Shown piece by piece: positions 8,557 to 16,994 of a DNA stretch of 43,975 nucleotides (the stretch's first letter is position 1; the number at the start of each line of letters is the position of its first letter). The position numbers and the translations under genes are program-made. The DNA lies in NCBI GenBank assembly GCA_029820045.1, contig JALGVE010000058.1, forward strand, positions 1 through 43,975, written 5' to 3'. The DNA comes from Candidatus Zipacnadia bacterium (lineage in GTDB: Bacteria; Armatimonadota; Zipacnadia; Zipacnadales; UBA5352). The notes under the pieces were generated by a model, which saw only the letters and a program-made list of their open reading frames with translations, made no database searches and had not been told where the DNA came from.

Positions 8557-9080
8557 GTTACCGTGGCGCAGGCGCCTTGGTGTGTGCGGCCGGGCGCCTG
8601 TACAAGTAACGCTTCTGCGCACCGCTCAATTCCCACGATTCCTCGTTACGAGCATCGCGACCTGCGTAACCGTCGCAGACAGGAATGTCTGCGCCACCAT
8701 CTCTTGCCAACGTTGGGGCGGACATTTTTGTCCGCTAGGGGCGCAAACCCTGGCTGCCCGCAGAGGGAAGCGCCGGCCGGCGGCGAAGCAATACGACGGA
8801 AACGACAGTGGGCCGATCCCGCCATGGCGGGACCAGCCCCTCCAACTGCCCTAGTGCTGTCTCTCGCAACTCGTGTTGCGCTCATCGGTCGCGAAAGGAT
8901 GCCGTCCGTAGGTCGGGCTTTCTAGCCCGACTCCTCGGTGATTGCGACGAGGATGCACTGAGTCGGGCTAGAAAGCCCGACCTACAAGCCGGTGTATGGC
9001 AGTCGCGCGGCGTGCTCGCCGCCCCGCTCCGTTGCCGAGGCGGCGTGAGTTCGGAAAACAAACACGAGGGAGATGGCGCA
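8557..9080. repeat. 524-bp intergenic region of stacked palindromes
   Basis: No gene seen. It holds a GGCGCAGGCGCC-type repeat (8567-8600), the hairpin CGCAGACA-GGAA-TGTCTGCG (8674-8693), the hairpin GCGGACA-TTTT-TGTCCGC (8718-8735), CCCGCCATGGCGGG (8819-8832), and the long inverted pair at 8908-8985 listed separately. A terminator role for any one of these is unproven. Confidence 0.7.
8908..8985. repeat. Perfect 26-bp inverted repeat pair (REP/BIME-like)
   Basis: The arms at 8908-8933 and 8960-8985 are exact reverse complements, separated by 26 bp. Each arm (GTAGGTCGGGCTTTCTAGCC...) is itself nearly palindromic, as in bacterial REP sequences arranged as inverted pairs. Degraded relatives lie at 956-1034, 18666-18693, 32237-32265 and 34360-34386. 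Confidence 0.85.
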
Positions 9081-9878
9081 ATGCTTGAGAACCCGGTGAA
9101 GAAAGCGCTCGCGCGAGGGGAGGCCGTGCTCGGCACCATGCTCGGGGAGTTAACCTCGCCGGGGGCCTGCCGCATCGTCAAGAACGCCGGCTTCGACTTC
9201 GTGATCTTCGACACGGAACATCAGTGGCCGGGCGTGGAGACGATCGCCAGGCTGCTGCGCAGCGCGCGCGACCTCGGCCTGCAGACCTACATCCGCGCCC
9301 CGGGCTTCCGCGGGCAGTGGCCGGCGCGTTACCTCGACCTCGGCGCGGATGGGCTGATATTCCCGCACGTGGACAACGGCGAGCAGGCGCGAGCCATCGT
9401 CGAGCAGGTCAAGTACCCACCGGACGGCAAGCGTGGCCTGGGCACCAACATCGCCCACGATGACTACGCCGCAAAGCCCGCCGCCGAGTTCGTGGAGGCC
9501 GCCAACGCCGCGACCCTGGTGGCGGTGCAGATTGAAACTGCGGCGGGCCTGGAGGCGCGTGAGGAGATAGTCTCGGTCCCCGGCGTGGATGCGGTCTTCA
9601 TCGGCCCCAACGACCTGTCGCTCAGCCTCGGCATCCCCGGCCAGCTCGACAGCCCGCGCATGGTGCAGGCGATCGAGGACATCTTCGCGTCCGCGCGGGC
9701 GGCGGGCGTCGCGCCGGGCATGCACGTCTTCGACATGCAGTCAGCCGTCAAGTACCTTGATGCGGGTTGCACCTTCCTGTGCTATCGCTCTGAGGTCTCC
9801 TTCTTTGTTGAGGCCAGCCGCACGGAGCTTGCCGAGCTTCGCAGTCATCCGTCCGTCGGCGAGGGGGTCTACGAATGA
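9081..9878 (+). CDS. HpcH/HpaI-family class II aldolase
   Basis: 265 residues. The start is ATG 9081, with GAGGGAGA 7 nt upstream. HpcH/HpaI enzymes are metal-dependent pyruvate-class aldolases that cleave 2-keto-3-deoxy acids (for example 2-dehydro-3-deoxyglucarate or 4-hydroxy-2-oxoacids) to pyruvate and an aldehyde. Visible family features are FDTEHQWPG with the catalytic-type His47, IRAPG with Arg72 for the carboxylate, YPPDGKRG, and the metal ligands Glu152 (QIETAAGLE) and Asp178 (FIGPNDLS). The stop codon overlaps the start of the next gene (ATGA at 9875-9878), so aldolase and dehydrogenase are translationally coupled. The natural substrate cannot be read from sequence. Confidence 0.9.
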   Translation: MLENPVKKALARGEAVLGTMLGELTSPGACRIVKNAGFDFVIFDTEHQWPGVETIARLLRSARDLGLQTYIRAPGFRGQWPARYLDLGADGLIFPHVDNGEQARAIVEQVKYPPDGKRGLGTNIAHDDYAAKPAAEFVEAANAATLVAVQIETAAGLEAREEIVSVPGVDAVFIGPNDLSLSLGIPGQLDSPRMVQAIEDIFASARAAGVAPGMHVFDMQSAVKYLDAGCTFLCYRSEVSFFVEASRTELAELRSHPSVGEGVYE

Positions 9879-10846
9879 GCGCGAAGGTGCTGGTGCTTGC
9901 CTCATCCTTTGCGCGGCATGAGCCTGAGGCGAGCCGACCTCTGGTGGAGGCGGGCTACCAGGTCGAGCTTGGCCCCTGCGACAATGCGCCTAGCGAGGGT
10001 GAGCTGATCGAGCTGCTGGCCGGTTGCGGGGCGGTAGTCGCGAGCATGGAACCGTACACCCAGCGGGTCTTCCAAGGGCTGCCGGAGCTGAAGGTCGTGG
10101 CCCGATGGGGCGTCGGCGTGGATGCCATTGACCTTCAGGCGGCGACCGAGGCGGGCGTTGTCATAGCCAACACTCCGGGCATGGTAACGACGGCGGTCGC
10201 GGACCACACCTTTTGCCTGATGCTGGCGCTGTGCCGGAAGCTGCCGGAAGAGATAGAGGTCGCCGCAAGCTGTGACTGGCGGCACGTCGAGGGGACCGAC
10301 CTCTGGCGCAAGTGCTTGGGCATCGTGGGCTTCGGCTCCATCGGCCAGGCGGTGGCGCGGCGCGCCCGGGGCTTTGAGATGCGCGTGCTTGCCTACGACG
10401 TCGCGCCTGATGAGCGCGCGGCAGAGGAACTAGGCGTGGAGCTGGTGGACCTGCCGGCGCTGCTCGCCGAGGCCGACCTGGTGACGCTTCACGCCAACCT
10501 CACCGAGCAGAGCGCCGGCCTCATCGGCGAGGCGGAGCTGCGAGCGATGAAGCCGACCGCCTTCTTCATCAACGCGGCGCGGGGCGCGCTCGCGGACCAG
10601 GAAGCGTTGCTGCGGGCGCTGGAGGAGGGCTGGATTGCGGGCGCGGCGCTGGACACCCTCGCCGAGGAGCCCCCGTCGCCCGATGATCCCATCCTGCGCG
10701 CGCCGAACTGCCTCATCACTCCGCACAATTCCTCGCAGACCCGCGAGACCGCCGCGGCCGTGAACCAGCAGGTCTGCGAGAACATCATAGAGGCGCTTTC
10801 CGGCCGGCGGCCGAGGTTCGTCGTCAACCCGGAGGTGTTCGACTGA
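9875..10846 (+). CDS. D-isomer-specific 2-hydroxyacid dehydrogenase (PGDH-like)
   Basis: 323 residues. It catalyses NAD(P)-dependent reduction of a 2-oxo acid or oxidation of a D-2-hydroxy acid. The dinucleotide-binding glycine motif GFGSIG is at 152-157. The catalytic triad of the family is present: Arg236 (NAARG), Glu265 (AEEP) and His284 (TPHNSSQT). It overlaps the upstream aldolase by 4 bp, so it probably acts on that enzyme's product, for example reducing a 2-oxo acid. It resembles 3-phosphoglycerate dehydrogenase and glyoxylate reductase in overall layout but lacks an ACT domain. Confidence 0.9.
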   Translation: MSAKVLVLASSFARHEPEASRPLVEAGYQVELGPCDNAPSEGELIELLAGCGAVVASMEPYTQRVFQGLPELKVVARWGVGVDAIDLQAATEAGVVIANTPGMVTTAVADHTFCLMLALCRKLPEEIEVAASCDWRHVEGTDLWRKCLGIVGFGSIGQAVARRARGFEMRVLAYDVAPDERAAEELGVELVDLPALLAEADLVTLHANLTEQSAGLIGEAELRAMKPTAFFINAARGALADQEALLRALEEGWIAGAALDTLAEEPPSPDDPILRAPNCLITPHNSSQTRETAAAVNQQVCENIIEALSGRRPRFVVNPEVFD

Positions 10847-11190
10847 GTTGTCCCGAAACGTGCCATCTGCTTGGGGTGCTGTACAGCCGTCTGTCATATG
10901 GAGGGCTGCCCGAGGGCACTGGCCGGCATGAACCGGCCAGTGCGCGAAGCCGGCCCAGGGCCGACAGCGGCTAACGGCACGGGCCGGGCTCGGCTGGGCG
11001 CTGAAGCGCACCAGCCTCGCACGGCCCCTCCATACTACGCCAGAGGGCACGCTCCTGACGGCCTGTCAGGCGCTAGACTGGTGCGCAACACGACACCCCC
11101 TCCATGCTACGCCAGAGGGTGCGCTCGTGACCACCCATCAGGCGTTAGACAGGTAGGCAACGCGACAGCCAACTGAAGGGGTGATCCGGG
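10847..11190. repeat. Intergenic repeats, including two 72-bp tandem copies
   Basis: This 344-bp gap has a perfect 10-bp stem hairpin (10917-10926 with 10933-10942, CACTGGCCGG), a copy of the GGGCCGGGCTC...GCACGGCCCCTCCAT family (10981-11035), then two imperfect direct repeats with a 72-bp period beginning CCCCTCCAT at 11025 and 11097. No gene seen. Confidence 0.75.
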
Positions 11191-12120
11191 ATGTCCATGA
11201 CAGCTCAGAGCAGGCGTCCGCCTCGTATTGACACGCCTGAGTTCTGGCCCGCGACCTTCGACCGCTTCGACGAGTTGCTCATCGGGGCCTATCACTGCAC
11301 CGTGGAGCACATAGGCACCTCGGCCGGGGGGCGCGCCATCCACAGCCTCACCTGGCGGGGCCGGGATGACATGCCTACCCTCGGGCTGGTGGGCGGCATG
11401 CACGGCCACGAGCCCCCGGGCGTGGCAGCGTGCTTCAACGTGGTGTCCATCCTTCGCTCAGGCCGTGACCTCAAGGGCGAGTCGTGGCCGGAGATCACAC
11501 CGGAGCTTAACTACGTCATCGTGCCGCTGCTCAACCCCGACGCCCGCGCGCGTATGCCCAACTCCTTCGTCGGCCTCGCAAAGCAGGACATTCTGCACTA
11601 TGACTCCGGCATGACTCTGGAGGGAGAACGGCGTGAGTGGTCGGACGAGGACTGCGACCCCTCGCAGATGATGATCCTCGGCGGCCTCTTCAACGACGCC
11701 GGCAACCACGTCAATCGCGAGACCGATCCTGAGAACCTGCGCAGCCCGGAGATCGCGGCGATCATGAGCTTTGTCGCCGACCACAAGCCTGATGTGGTCC
11801 TGGAGTTCCATGCCCACGCGGCGCTGCCGATGATGATCTGCCCGACGAACCTGGTGCCGGAAGAGGTGCAGACCCGCCAGGAGCAGATTTGCGCGGGAGT
11901 TCTCGAACGCGCTCAAGCCGAGGACATCACATTCAACGAGAAGGTCCCGAAGTCAGAGAAACTCTCGACCTCACTGTACTATCACTTCGGCGGCTCAGTG
12001 CCCATTCTCTACGAGAGTCCGCAAGGTGTGCTGGACTCGCCGTGCCCGTGGACGCACGAGCAGATCATTGACACCTGCCTCTTTGTCGTGTCGTGCCTGG
12101 CGGCGGAGCTGAGCGGGTAG
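11191..12120 (+). CDS. M14-family zinc carboxypeptidase / succinylglutamate desuccinylase-like protein
   Basis: 309 residues without a signal peptide, so probably cytoplasmic. M14 enzymes are zinc hydrolases that remove a C-terminal residue or deacylate amino acids. The zinc-binding HxxE is at 71-74 (GGMHGHEPPG), the third ligand is likely His207 (LEFHAHAA), and the catalytic Glu is likely Glu275 (ILYESPQG). NPDARAR (~115-121) and HVNRETDPE (~173-181) match the substrate-binding Asn/Arg positions of the family. It lies between two 2-hydroxyacid dehydrogenase genes, so a role in trimming amino-acid or peptide conjugates in a catabolic pathway is plausible but inferred. Confidence 0.8.
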   Translation: MSMTAQSRRPPRIDTPEFWPATFDRFDELLIGAYHCTVEHIGTSAGGRAIHSLTWRGRDDMPTLGLVGGMHGHEPPGVAACFNVVSILRSGRDLKGESWPEITPELNYVIVPLLNPDARARMPNSFVGLAKQDILHYDSGMTLEGERREWSDEDCDPSQMMILGGLFNDAGNHVNRETDPENLRSPEIAAIMSFVADHKPDVVLEFHAHAALPMMICPTNLVPEEVQTRQEQICAGVLERAQAEDITFNEKVPKSEKLSTSLYYHFGGSVPILYESPQGVLDSPCPWTHEQIIDTCLFVVSCLAAELSG

Positions 12121-12258
12121 GACGAGCGCCAACCCGGATTATCCGCGTAGGTGAAAGCGCGCCCTTCAGCGCTTTCAGCTTCCAGGCTTGTCCGCCGTAG
12201 CCTTGGCGAAGGCGGGCCCGACGAGAAGAGAGCAGGCCAACCAAGGGGATGACAGATC
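12121..12258. repeat. Short intergenic region with hairpin and dispersed repeat
   Basis: GAAAGCGC (12153-12160) pairs with GCGCTTTC (12169-12176) around an 8-nt loop. It is followed by CTTGTCCGCCGTAGCCTTGG at about 12186, part of a repeat also seen inside the 218-bp elements and cut by the right edge of the window. The hairpin has no U tract, so I do not call a terminator. Confidence 0.6.
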
Positions 12259-13299
12259 ATGTACGAGACACCAACGATCGTGTTCATGAATCAGTCGCAG
12301 GGAGTCGTGGAGTGGTTCATGCGAGGGCCGTCCCTGGAGCGCGCGGAGGAGCTGGGCTACGAGATACGCATCAACGAACGTGATGAGAAGCTGGAGCCCG
12401 AGGAGTGGGCTGAAATGATCGCGGACGCGGATGCGCTTCTCACCACCTGGGGCTCACCGAAGCTGGATGAGACCGTGCTGGCCAAGAACGACTCGCTCAA
12501 GATCGTGGGCCATGTTGGAGGGTCGGTGGCTACGCAGGTCAGCAGCACCTTGTTCGACCGTGGCGTGCGGATGTGCACCGCGAACCCGTTGATGGCGCGG
12601 TCGGTCGCTGAGTCGGGCCTGATGTTGATGCTCATGGGGCTGCGTCGGGTGCACATGCACGTCAAGCTGGGGAAGCGGTCGGAGAACATGGTCTGGGGCA
12701 GGGACTGGGAGATCAGAGTCCCGGAGGACTGCGTCATTGGCATCTGGGGCTACGGCGACGTCGCGGCATGGCTGGTGAAGATGCTGCGGCCCTTCGAACC
12801 ACAGGAGATCCTGGTCGCCAGCAACCACCTGAGCGAGGAGGACGCGCAGTCAGAGGGCATGAGCAAGGTCGAGTTCGATGATCTGTTCGAGCAGTCGGAC
12901 GTTATCTTCTGCCTGGCCGGCATGACGGTGGCGAACACGGGGCGCGTGGGGCCGAGGCAGCTTCAAGCGATCAAGGATGGCGCCGTGCTCATCAACCTGG
13001 GCCGGGCGCCGCTGATCCAGCCCGAGGCGCTCATCGAGGAACTCCGCAAGGGCCGCTTCACGGGCATTTTCGACGTGTACGAGAAGGAGCCGCTGCCCGA
13101 GGACGACCCGCTCAATGACCTGCCCAACGTCATCCTGCAACCGCACAACGCTGGCACCGGCCGAGACGCTCGGTACATGGCCGCCATGCTCGACGAGTTC
13201 GACCGCTTCTTCCGCGGCGAGGAGCTTCAGTACGAGGTCCACGAATCGCGCGCCCGGATGATGACGAACATGGAGGCCGTGCGCAAGCACCAAGCGTAG
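12259..13299 (+). CDS. D-isomer-specific 2-hydroxyacid dehydrogenase, divergent
   Basis: 346 residues from ATG 12259, with AAGGGG upstream. The catalytic Arg249 (NLGRAPL), Glu277 (EKEP) and His296 (LQPHNAGTG) are present. The nucleotide-binding motif is altered: GYGDVA at 164-169 lacks the third glycine of GxGxxG, which is tolerated in some family members. Sequence outside the motifs differs strongly from the dehydrogenase at 9875, so this is not a recent duplicate. The C-terminal tail (EVHESRARMMTNMEAVRKHQA) is longer than usual. It converges with the epimerase gene, 74 bp apart. Confidence 0.85.
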   Translation: MYETPTIVFMNQSQGVVEWFMRGPSLERAEELGYEIRINERDEKLEPEEWAEMIADADALLTTWGSPKLDETVLAKNDSLKIVGHVGGSVATQVSSTLFDRGVRMCTANPLMARSVAESGLMLMLMGLRRVHMHVKLGKRSENMVWGRDWEIRVPEDCVIGIWGYGDVAAWLVKMLRPFEPQEILVASNHLSEEDAQSEGMSKVEFDDLFEQSDVIFCLAGMTVANTGRVGPRQLQAIKDGAVLINLGRAPLIQPEALIEELRKGRFTGIFDVYEKEPLPEDDPLNDLPNVILQPHNAGTGRDARYMAAMLDEFDRFFRGEELQYEVHESRARMMTNMEAVRKHQA

Positions 13300-13373
13300 G
13301 GGTTGCTCCGCTGCGGACTCACACGGCCGGCGGTGAGACGAGACACCGTGGGAGCAGTGAAGCGGCCGAGGTC

Positions 13374-14297
13374 TTACTCATTCTCCCGCTGGTAATCAAC
13401 GGTGAGCTTCACGCCGTCGCGGAACTCCACCTTCGGCTCCCAGCCGAGGACCTCCCTCGCGCGCGTCGCGTCCAGGGCGCTGTGATGCACGTCTCCAGGG
13501 CGCTCCTCGCCGTAGATCGCCGGCTGCTCGAAGCCCACCGCCGCCGCCACCGCGTCGTAGACCTCCTGGTCGGTGGTCTGAATGCCGGTGCCGATATTGA
13601 GCACCTCGCCCTGACCGCGCTCAAGGGCCAGGAGGTTCGCCTCCACGACATCACCCACGTAGACGTAGTCCCGCGTCTTGTCGCCCTTTCCGAAGATGGT
13701 CGGGCGCTCACCGGCCAGCATCATCCCGGCGAAGATGGCGTTCACGCCCGCCTCGCCATGCGGGTTCTGCCGCGGTCCGTAGACGTTGGCGTAGCGCAGG
13801 ATGGTGTAATCCAGGTCATAGAGCCGCCCGTAGAGTTGCACGTAGACCTCCCCGGCGAGCTTGGAGGCGCCGTAGTGTGAGATGGGCCGGAGCGGATGGC
13901 TCTCATCGGCTGGTATGCGCTCAGGCTCACCGTAGATAGCCCCACCGCTGGAGGAGAAGATGAGCTTGCCTGCGCCGACCGCGCGGGCCGCCTCGATGAC
14001 GTTGAGGATGCCGATGATGTTGGTCTCGGCGTCGAACTGCGGCTCGCTGACCGAGCGCCTGACATCCATTTGCGCGGCGTGATGATTGACGACCTCAGGC
14101 CTCTCCTGCTCAAACACCCCTTGCAGGGCCTCGAAGTCGGTGATGTCAACCTCGTGGAAGCTGGCATCCGAGTTCAGGTTCTCCCGACGCCCGGTCGCCA
14201 GGTTGTCCACTACGCAGACCTGGTGGCCCTCGGCGAGATAGCGGTCAACGAGGTGCGACGCGATGAAGCCGGCGCCGCCGGTGACTAGTATCCTCAT
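13374..14297 (-). CDS. NAD-dependent epimerase/dehydratase (UDP-glucose 4-epimerase-like)
   Basis: 307 residues of the extended short-chain dehydrogenase family. The NAD-binding motif TGGAGFIAS is at 6-14, the acidic residue binding NAD ribose is at Asp31 (VVDN), the active-site serines are in SSSGGAIYG (~115-123), and the catalytic Tyr142 and Lys146 are in HYGASK. It most likely epimerises a nucleotide-diphosphate sugar such as UDP-glucose/galactose. GGGAGG about 8 nt upstream supports the start. It lies 16 bp after the DUF72 gene in the same direction, so the two are probably co-transcribed. Confidence 0.88.
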   Translation of the reverse strand: MRILVTGGAGFIASHLVDRYLAEGHQVCVVDNLATGRRENLNSDASFHEVDITDFEALQGVFEQERPEVVNHHAAQMDVRRSVSEPQFDAETNIIGILNVIEAARAVGAGKLIFSSSGGAIYGEPERIPADESHPLRPISHYGASKLAGEVYVQLYGRLYDLDYTILRYANVYGPRQNPHGEAGVNAIFAGMMLAGERPTIFGKGDKTRDYVYVGDVVEANLLALERGQGEVLNIGTGIQTTDQEVYDAVAAAVGFEQPAIYGEERPGDVHHSALDATRAREVLGWEPKVEFRDGVKLTVDYQRENE

Positions 14298-14313
14298 GTG
14301 GTGACCTCCCTTG

Positions 14314-15099
14314 TCACGTCACGTCCGCTTCCTCGAGCAGCTCCGCGAACTCCAGGGCGTTCTGCACGGCCTGAGCGCCGTAATGGTTGTTGAAGAACAC
14401 ATACACTTCTTCGGTCTCGGCGGCAAGCCCTGCTACCTTGTCAACCCACTCGCTGAGTTCCTCTTTCGAGTAAAGGTAGTCATAGCGCTCCCAGGCCTCG
14501 TCATGCTGCCACCATTTCTTGTAGTTGCGGCCATGAAAGCGCACGTAGCCGATCTCCGAGGTTGCCTTGGCGATGGGCGGCACCAGGCTGCTGAACTGCG
14601 GCTGGTCCACGCAGCAGAAGCCGAAGTCATGCTCGCGCAGGAAGCTGAAGGTGTCGTCGCGTATCCAGCCGCTATTGCGGAACTCGATGACCACCGGGAC
14701 CTCGCCCATCAGCTCGCGGAACTCACGCAGGTACTGCACGTTCTCCTTGATGCATTTGAAGGAGTTGGGAAACTGCGCCAGCACGCAGCCGAACTTGCCC
14801 TCCTCCACCAGCGGCTCCAGGGCAGTAATGAACTCCGCGAAGACCGCGGCCTTGTCCTCGCCCGGCTCGTGCGTCATCTCGCGGTTGGCCTTGATGACGA
14901 AGCGGAAATCCGGCCCGGTCTTAGCCGACATCGCGGCGAGGGTGCGCGCGTTGGGCAGCCGGTAGTAGGTGTAATTCACCTCGACCGCGCCAAAGCGCTG
15001 CGCATAGTAGTCGAGGAACTTTTTCTTGGGCGTGCCCTCGGGATAGAAGGGTCCCACCCAGTCGTCGTACGAGTAGCCCGAGGTGCCGATGTGAATCAC
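14314..15099 (-). CDS. DUF72 (YecE-like) family protein
   Basis: 261 residues starting at GTG 15099 (read as MIHIGTSGYSYDDW), chosen because GGAGG lies 8 nt upstream and the conserved family start IGTSGYSY follows directly. DUF72 proteins are TIM-barrel proteins of uncertain biochemical role. Family features seen are the EVNYTYYRLPN segment, KANREMTH, CVLAQFPNSFK, VVIEFRNSGW, YVRFHGRNYKKWW, and EVYVFFNNHYGAQAVQNA near the C-terminus. Upstream of it lies a 259-bp repeat-filled gap. Confidence 0.9.
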   Translation of the reverse strand: MIHIGTSGYSYDDWVGPFYPEGTPKKKFLDYYAQRFGAVEVNYTYYRLPNARTLAAMSAKTGPDFRFVIKANREMTHEPGEDKAAVFAEFITALEPLVEEGKFGCVLAQFPNSFKCIKENVQYLREFRELMGEVPVVIEFRNSGWIRDDTFSFLREHDFGFCCVDQPQFSSLVPPIAKATSEIGYVRFHGRNYKKWWQHDEAWERYDYLYSKEELSEWVDKVAGLAAETEEVYVFFNNHYGAQAVQNALEFAELLEEADVT

Positions 15100-15358
15100 T
15101 TGCCTGGCCTCCGGCGGGATCTGCAATCGCGATGAGGACGGATGCTTTCGGCCGTCGTCATGGTAGCGCGGGCGCCCTCGCCTGCGCGCATAGGGCCCGA
15201 CGCGTGCCCTTGCCCGCTTGTCCTGCTTCGCCGGACTACGGGGGGCAAGTCGGCTCGCCGACAGGCGAGGGCGCCTGTCGTACCAGGCAACGCACGAGGC
15301 GCGCCGGTGTTGCCCATCATCAGAATCTGAGGTGTCCCCGCCTCCTGACGCGCTCTGT
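15100..15358. repeat. Intergenic palindromic repeats
   Basis: It contains GGTAGCGCGGGCGCCCTCGC (about 15163), closely related to the sequence at about 1081, and GACAGGCGAGGGCGCCTGTC (about 15260), identical to the one near 1044. The pairing of these two modules in both places suggests a composite repeat. No gene seen. Confidence 0.7.
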
Positions 15359-16978
15359 TCAGGCTCGGAGCACCTCGCCGTGACGCTCGGCGGCCTGCCG
15401 CGTTGCGTGCACCGCGACCTGCCCGGCGACGATGACCCACTCGATGCCCGCCGGGAATTGATGCGGCTCGGCGTAGGTCGCGGTGTCAATGATTCGGCCT
15501 GCGTTGAAGACCACCAGGTCAGCTCGCTTGCCGGGAGCGATGAGGCCGCGATCCTCGGCGCCGATGCGGACCGCCGGCCAACTCGTCGCCTTGCGCACGG
15601 CTTCCTCCAGGCTGAGCAGGCCTTCCTCACGCACGTACTTGCCCAGCAGTCGCGGGTAGGTCCCGTAGGAGCGCGGATGCGGGCTGCCGGAGGAGACCGG
15701 CCCCTCCGGCGCGTAGGCCAGGCCGTCGGTGCAGACGCACCCCAGCGGATGCGCCAGGGCTTTCTTCACGTCCTCCTCTGACATGGAGAAGAACACTGCG
15801 TTCACGTGACCCTCTTCCTCCAGCAGCAGGTCGAGGGCGACATCGAGCGGGTCGTTCCCGCGCTCGCTGGCGATTCGTTCGAGGTTCTTGCCCACCAGAC
15901 CCTGGTTGGCCTCAGTCTCGACCCCGGTCACCACGATCTGCTCAAAGGGCAGCTCGAAGGGATTGTAGTCCGTCCGGCGCTCCTGCCAGGCCTTCAGGTC
16001 GGCACGCAGGCGCTGGCGGGTCTCCGGCTGAGCGATGCGCTCCAGCATCTTCGCGCCACCGCCGGCGTGCACCCAGCCGGGAAGCGACCCGGAGAGGTGG
16101 CGGCTGCCAGCAGTGTACGGGTAAGAGTCGAAGGCGAGGTCCAAGCCCGCGTCGCGCTGCCTCTCGATGAGGGCGAGGGCCTCATCCATCTGCCCCCAGG
16201 CGCGTTCGCCGGAGCACTTCAGATGATCAATCTGCACGCGCAGGCCATCTCCTGCGCGGCCTGCCATCTCCGTGAACTCTCTGATGGCCTCCAGCAGCTC
16301 TACGCCCTCATCACGCAGGTGAATGCTCACCAGCCGCTCCCGCTCGGCGGCCACGTGGCACAGGGCCTCGACCTCCGCTAGCCCGGCGAATGACCCCAGG
16401 GCATAGGCCATCCCGAAGGAAACCCCGATGCACCCGGCGTCGAAGCACTCGCGCAGAGCGTCGCACATGACCTCAAGCTCGTCGGCGGTGGGCACACGGT
16501 TGTCAAAGCCCATGGCCCACGCGCGGAGGGCGCTGTGCCCGACCATCGCCGCCGCGCTGTAGGCCGGCCTGGCCGACTCCAGGCGGTCCAGGTACTCGGC
16601 CGGCGTCTGCCACGTCCACTCGACGGGCGCAGTGATGAAGGAGATGATCGAGCTAAGCTGGTCCCGGTCGGCCTGGTGCACGGGGAACGGCGACATCCCG
16701 CACTGACCGTTGAGTTCGGTGGTGACCCCCTGCTGGAGCTTGCTGACGCCGCGCGGATCGGCGAGCAGGTTCAGGTCCGAGTGCGCGTGGCAGTCAATGA
16801 TGCCGGGCATGACGGTTAGGCCGGCGGCGTCAAGAACGTTCGCCGCCTGCGCCCCCGAGAGGTCTCCCACCCCCGTGATCACGTCACCCTCCACGCCGAC
16901 GTCGCCGCTGCGCGCGGGCGCCCCGGACCCGTCAACTATCGTGCCGCCACGTATGAGCAAATCGAAGTGCGCCAACAC
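15359..16978 (-). CDS. N-acyl-D-amino-acid deacylase (D-aminoacylase family)
   Basis: 539 residues of the amidohydrolase superfamily. The family hydrolyses N-acyl-D-amino acids or N-acyl-D-glutamate to the free D-amino acid with zinc. Metal and catalytic positions seen are HAH at 64-66 (IDCHAHSD), the characteristic Cys93 (GQCGMSP), His220 (SIHLRDEG), His252 (QIDHLK) and Asp418 (CTDGLAYAP). The C-terminal HPRSYGTYPRLLGKYVRE block is typical. The start is GTG 16978 or the adjacent TTG, after a GGAGGGA site. It follows the acetyltransferase-isomerase fusion by 16 bp, so both likely form one operon. It may act on peptidoglycan-derived or otherwise N-acylated D-amino acids. Confidence 0.88.
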   Translation of the reverse strand: MLAHFDLLIRGGTIVDGSGAPARSGDVGVEGDVITGVGDLSGAQAANVLDAAGLTVMPGIIDCHAHSDLNLLADPRGVSKLQQGVTTELNGQCGMSPFPVHQADRDQLSSIISFITAPVEWTWQTPAEYLDRLESARPAYSAAAMVGHSALRAWAMGFDNRVPTADELEVMCDALRECFDAGCIGVSFGMAYALGSFAGLAEVEALCHVAAERERLVSIHLRDEGVELLEAIREFTEMAGRAGDGLRVQIDHLKCSGERAWGQMDEALALIERQRDAGLDLAFDSYPYTAGSRHLSGSLPGWVHAGGGAKMLERIAQPETRQRLRADLKAWQERRTDYNPFELPFEQIVVTGVETEANQGLVGKNLERIASERGNDPLDVALDLLLEEEGHVNAVFFSMSEEDVKKALAHPLGCVCTDGLAYAPEGPVSSGSPHPRSYGTYPRLLGKYVREEGLLSLEEAVRKATSWPAVRIGAEDRGLIAPGKRADLVVFNAGRIIDTATYAEPHQFPAGIEWVIVAGQVAVHATRQAAERHGEVLRA

Positions 16979-16994
16979 TATCCCTCCCTCACAT

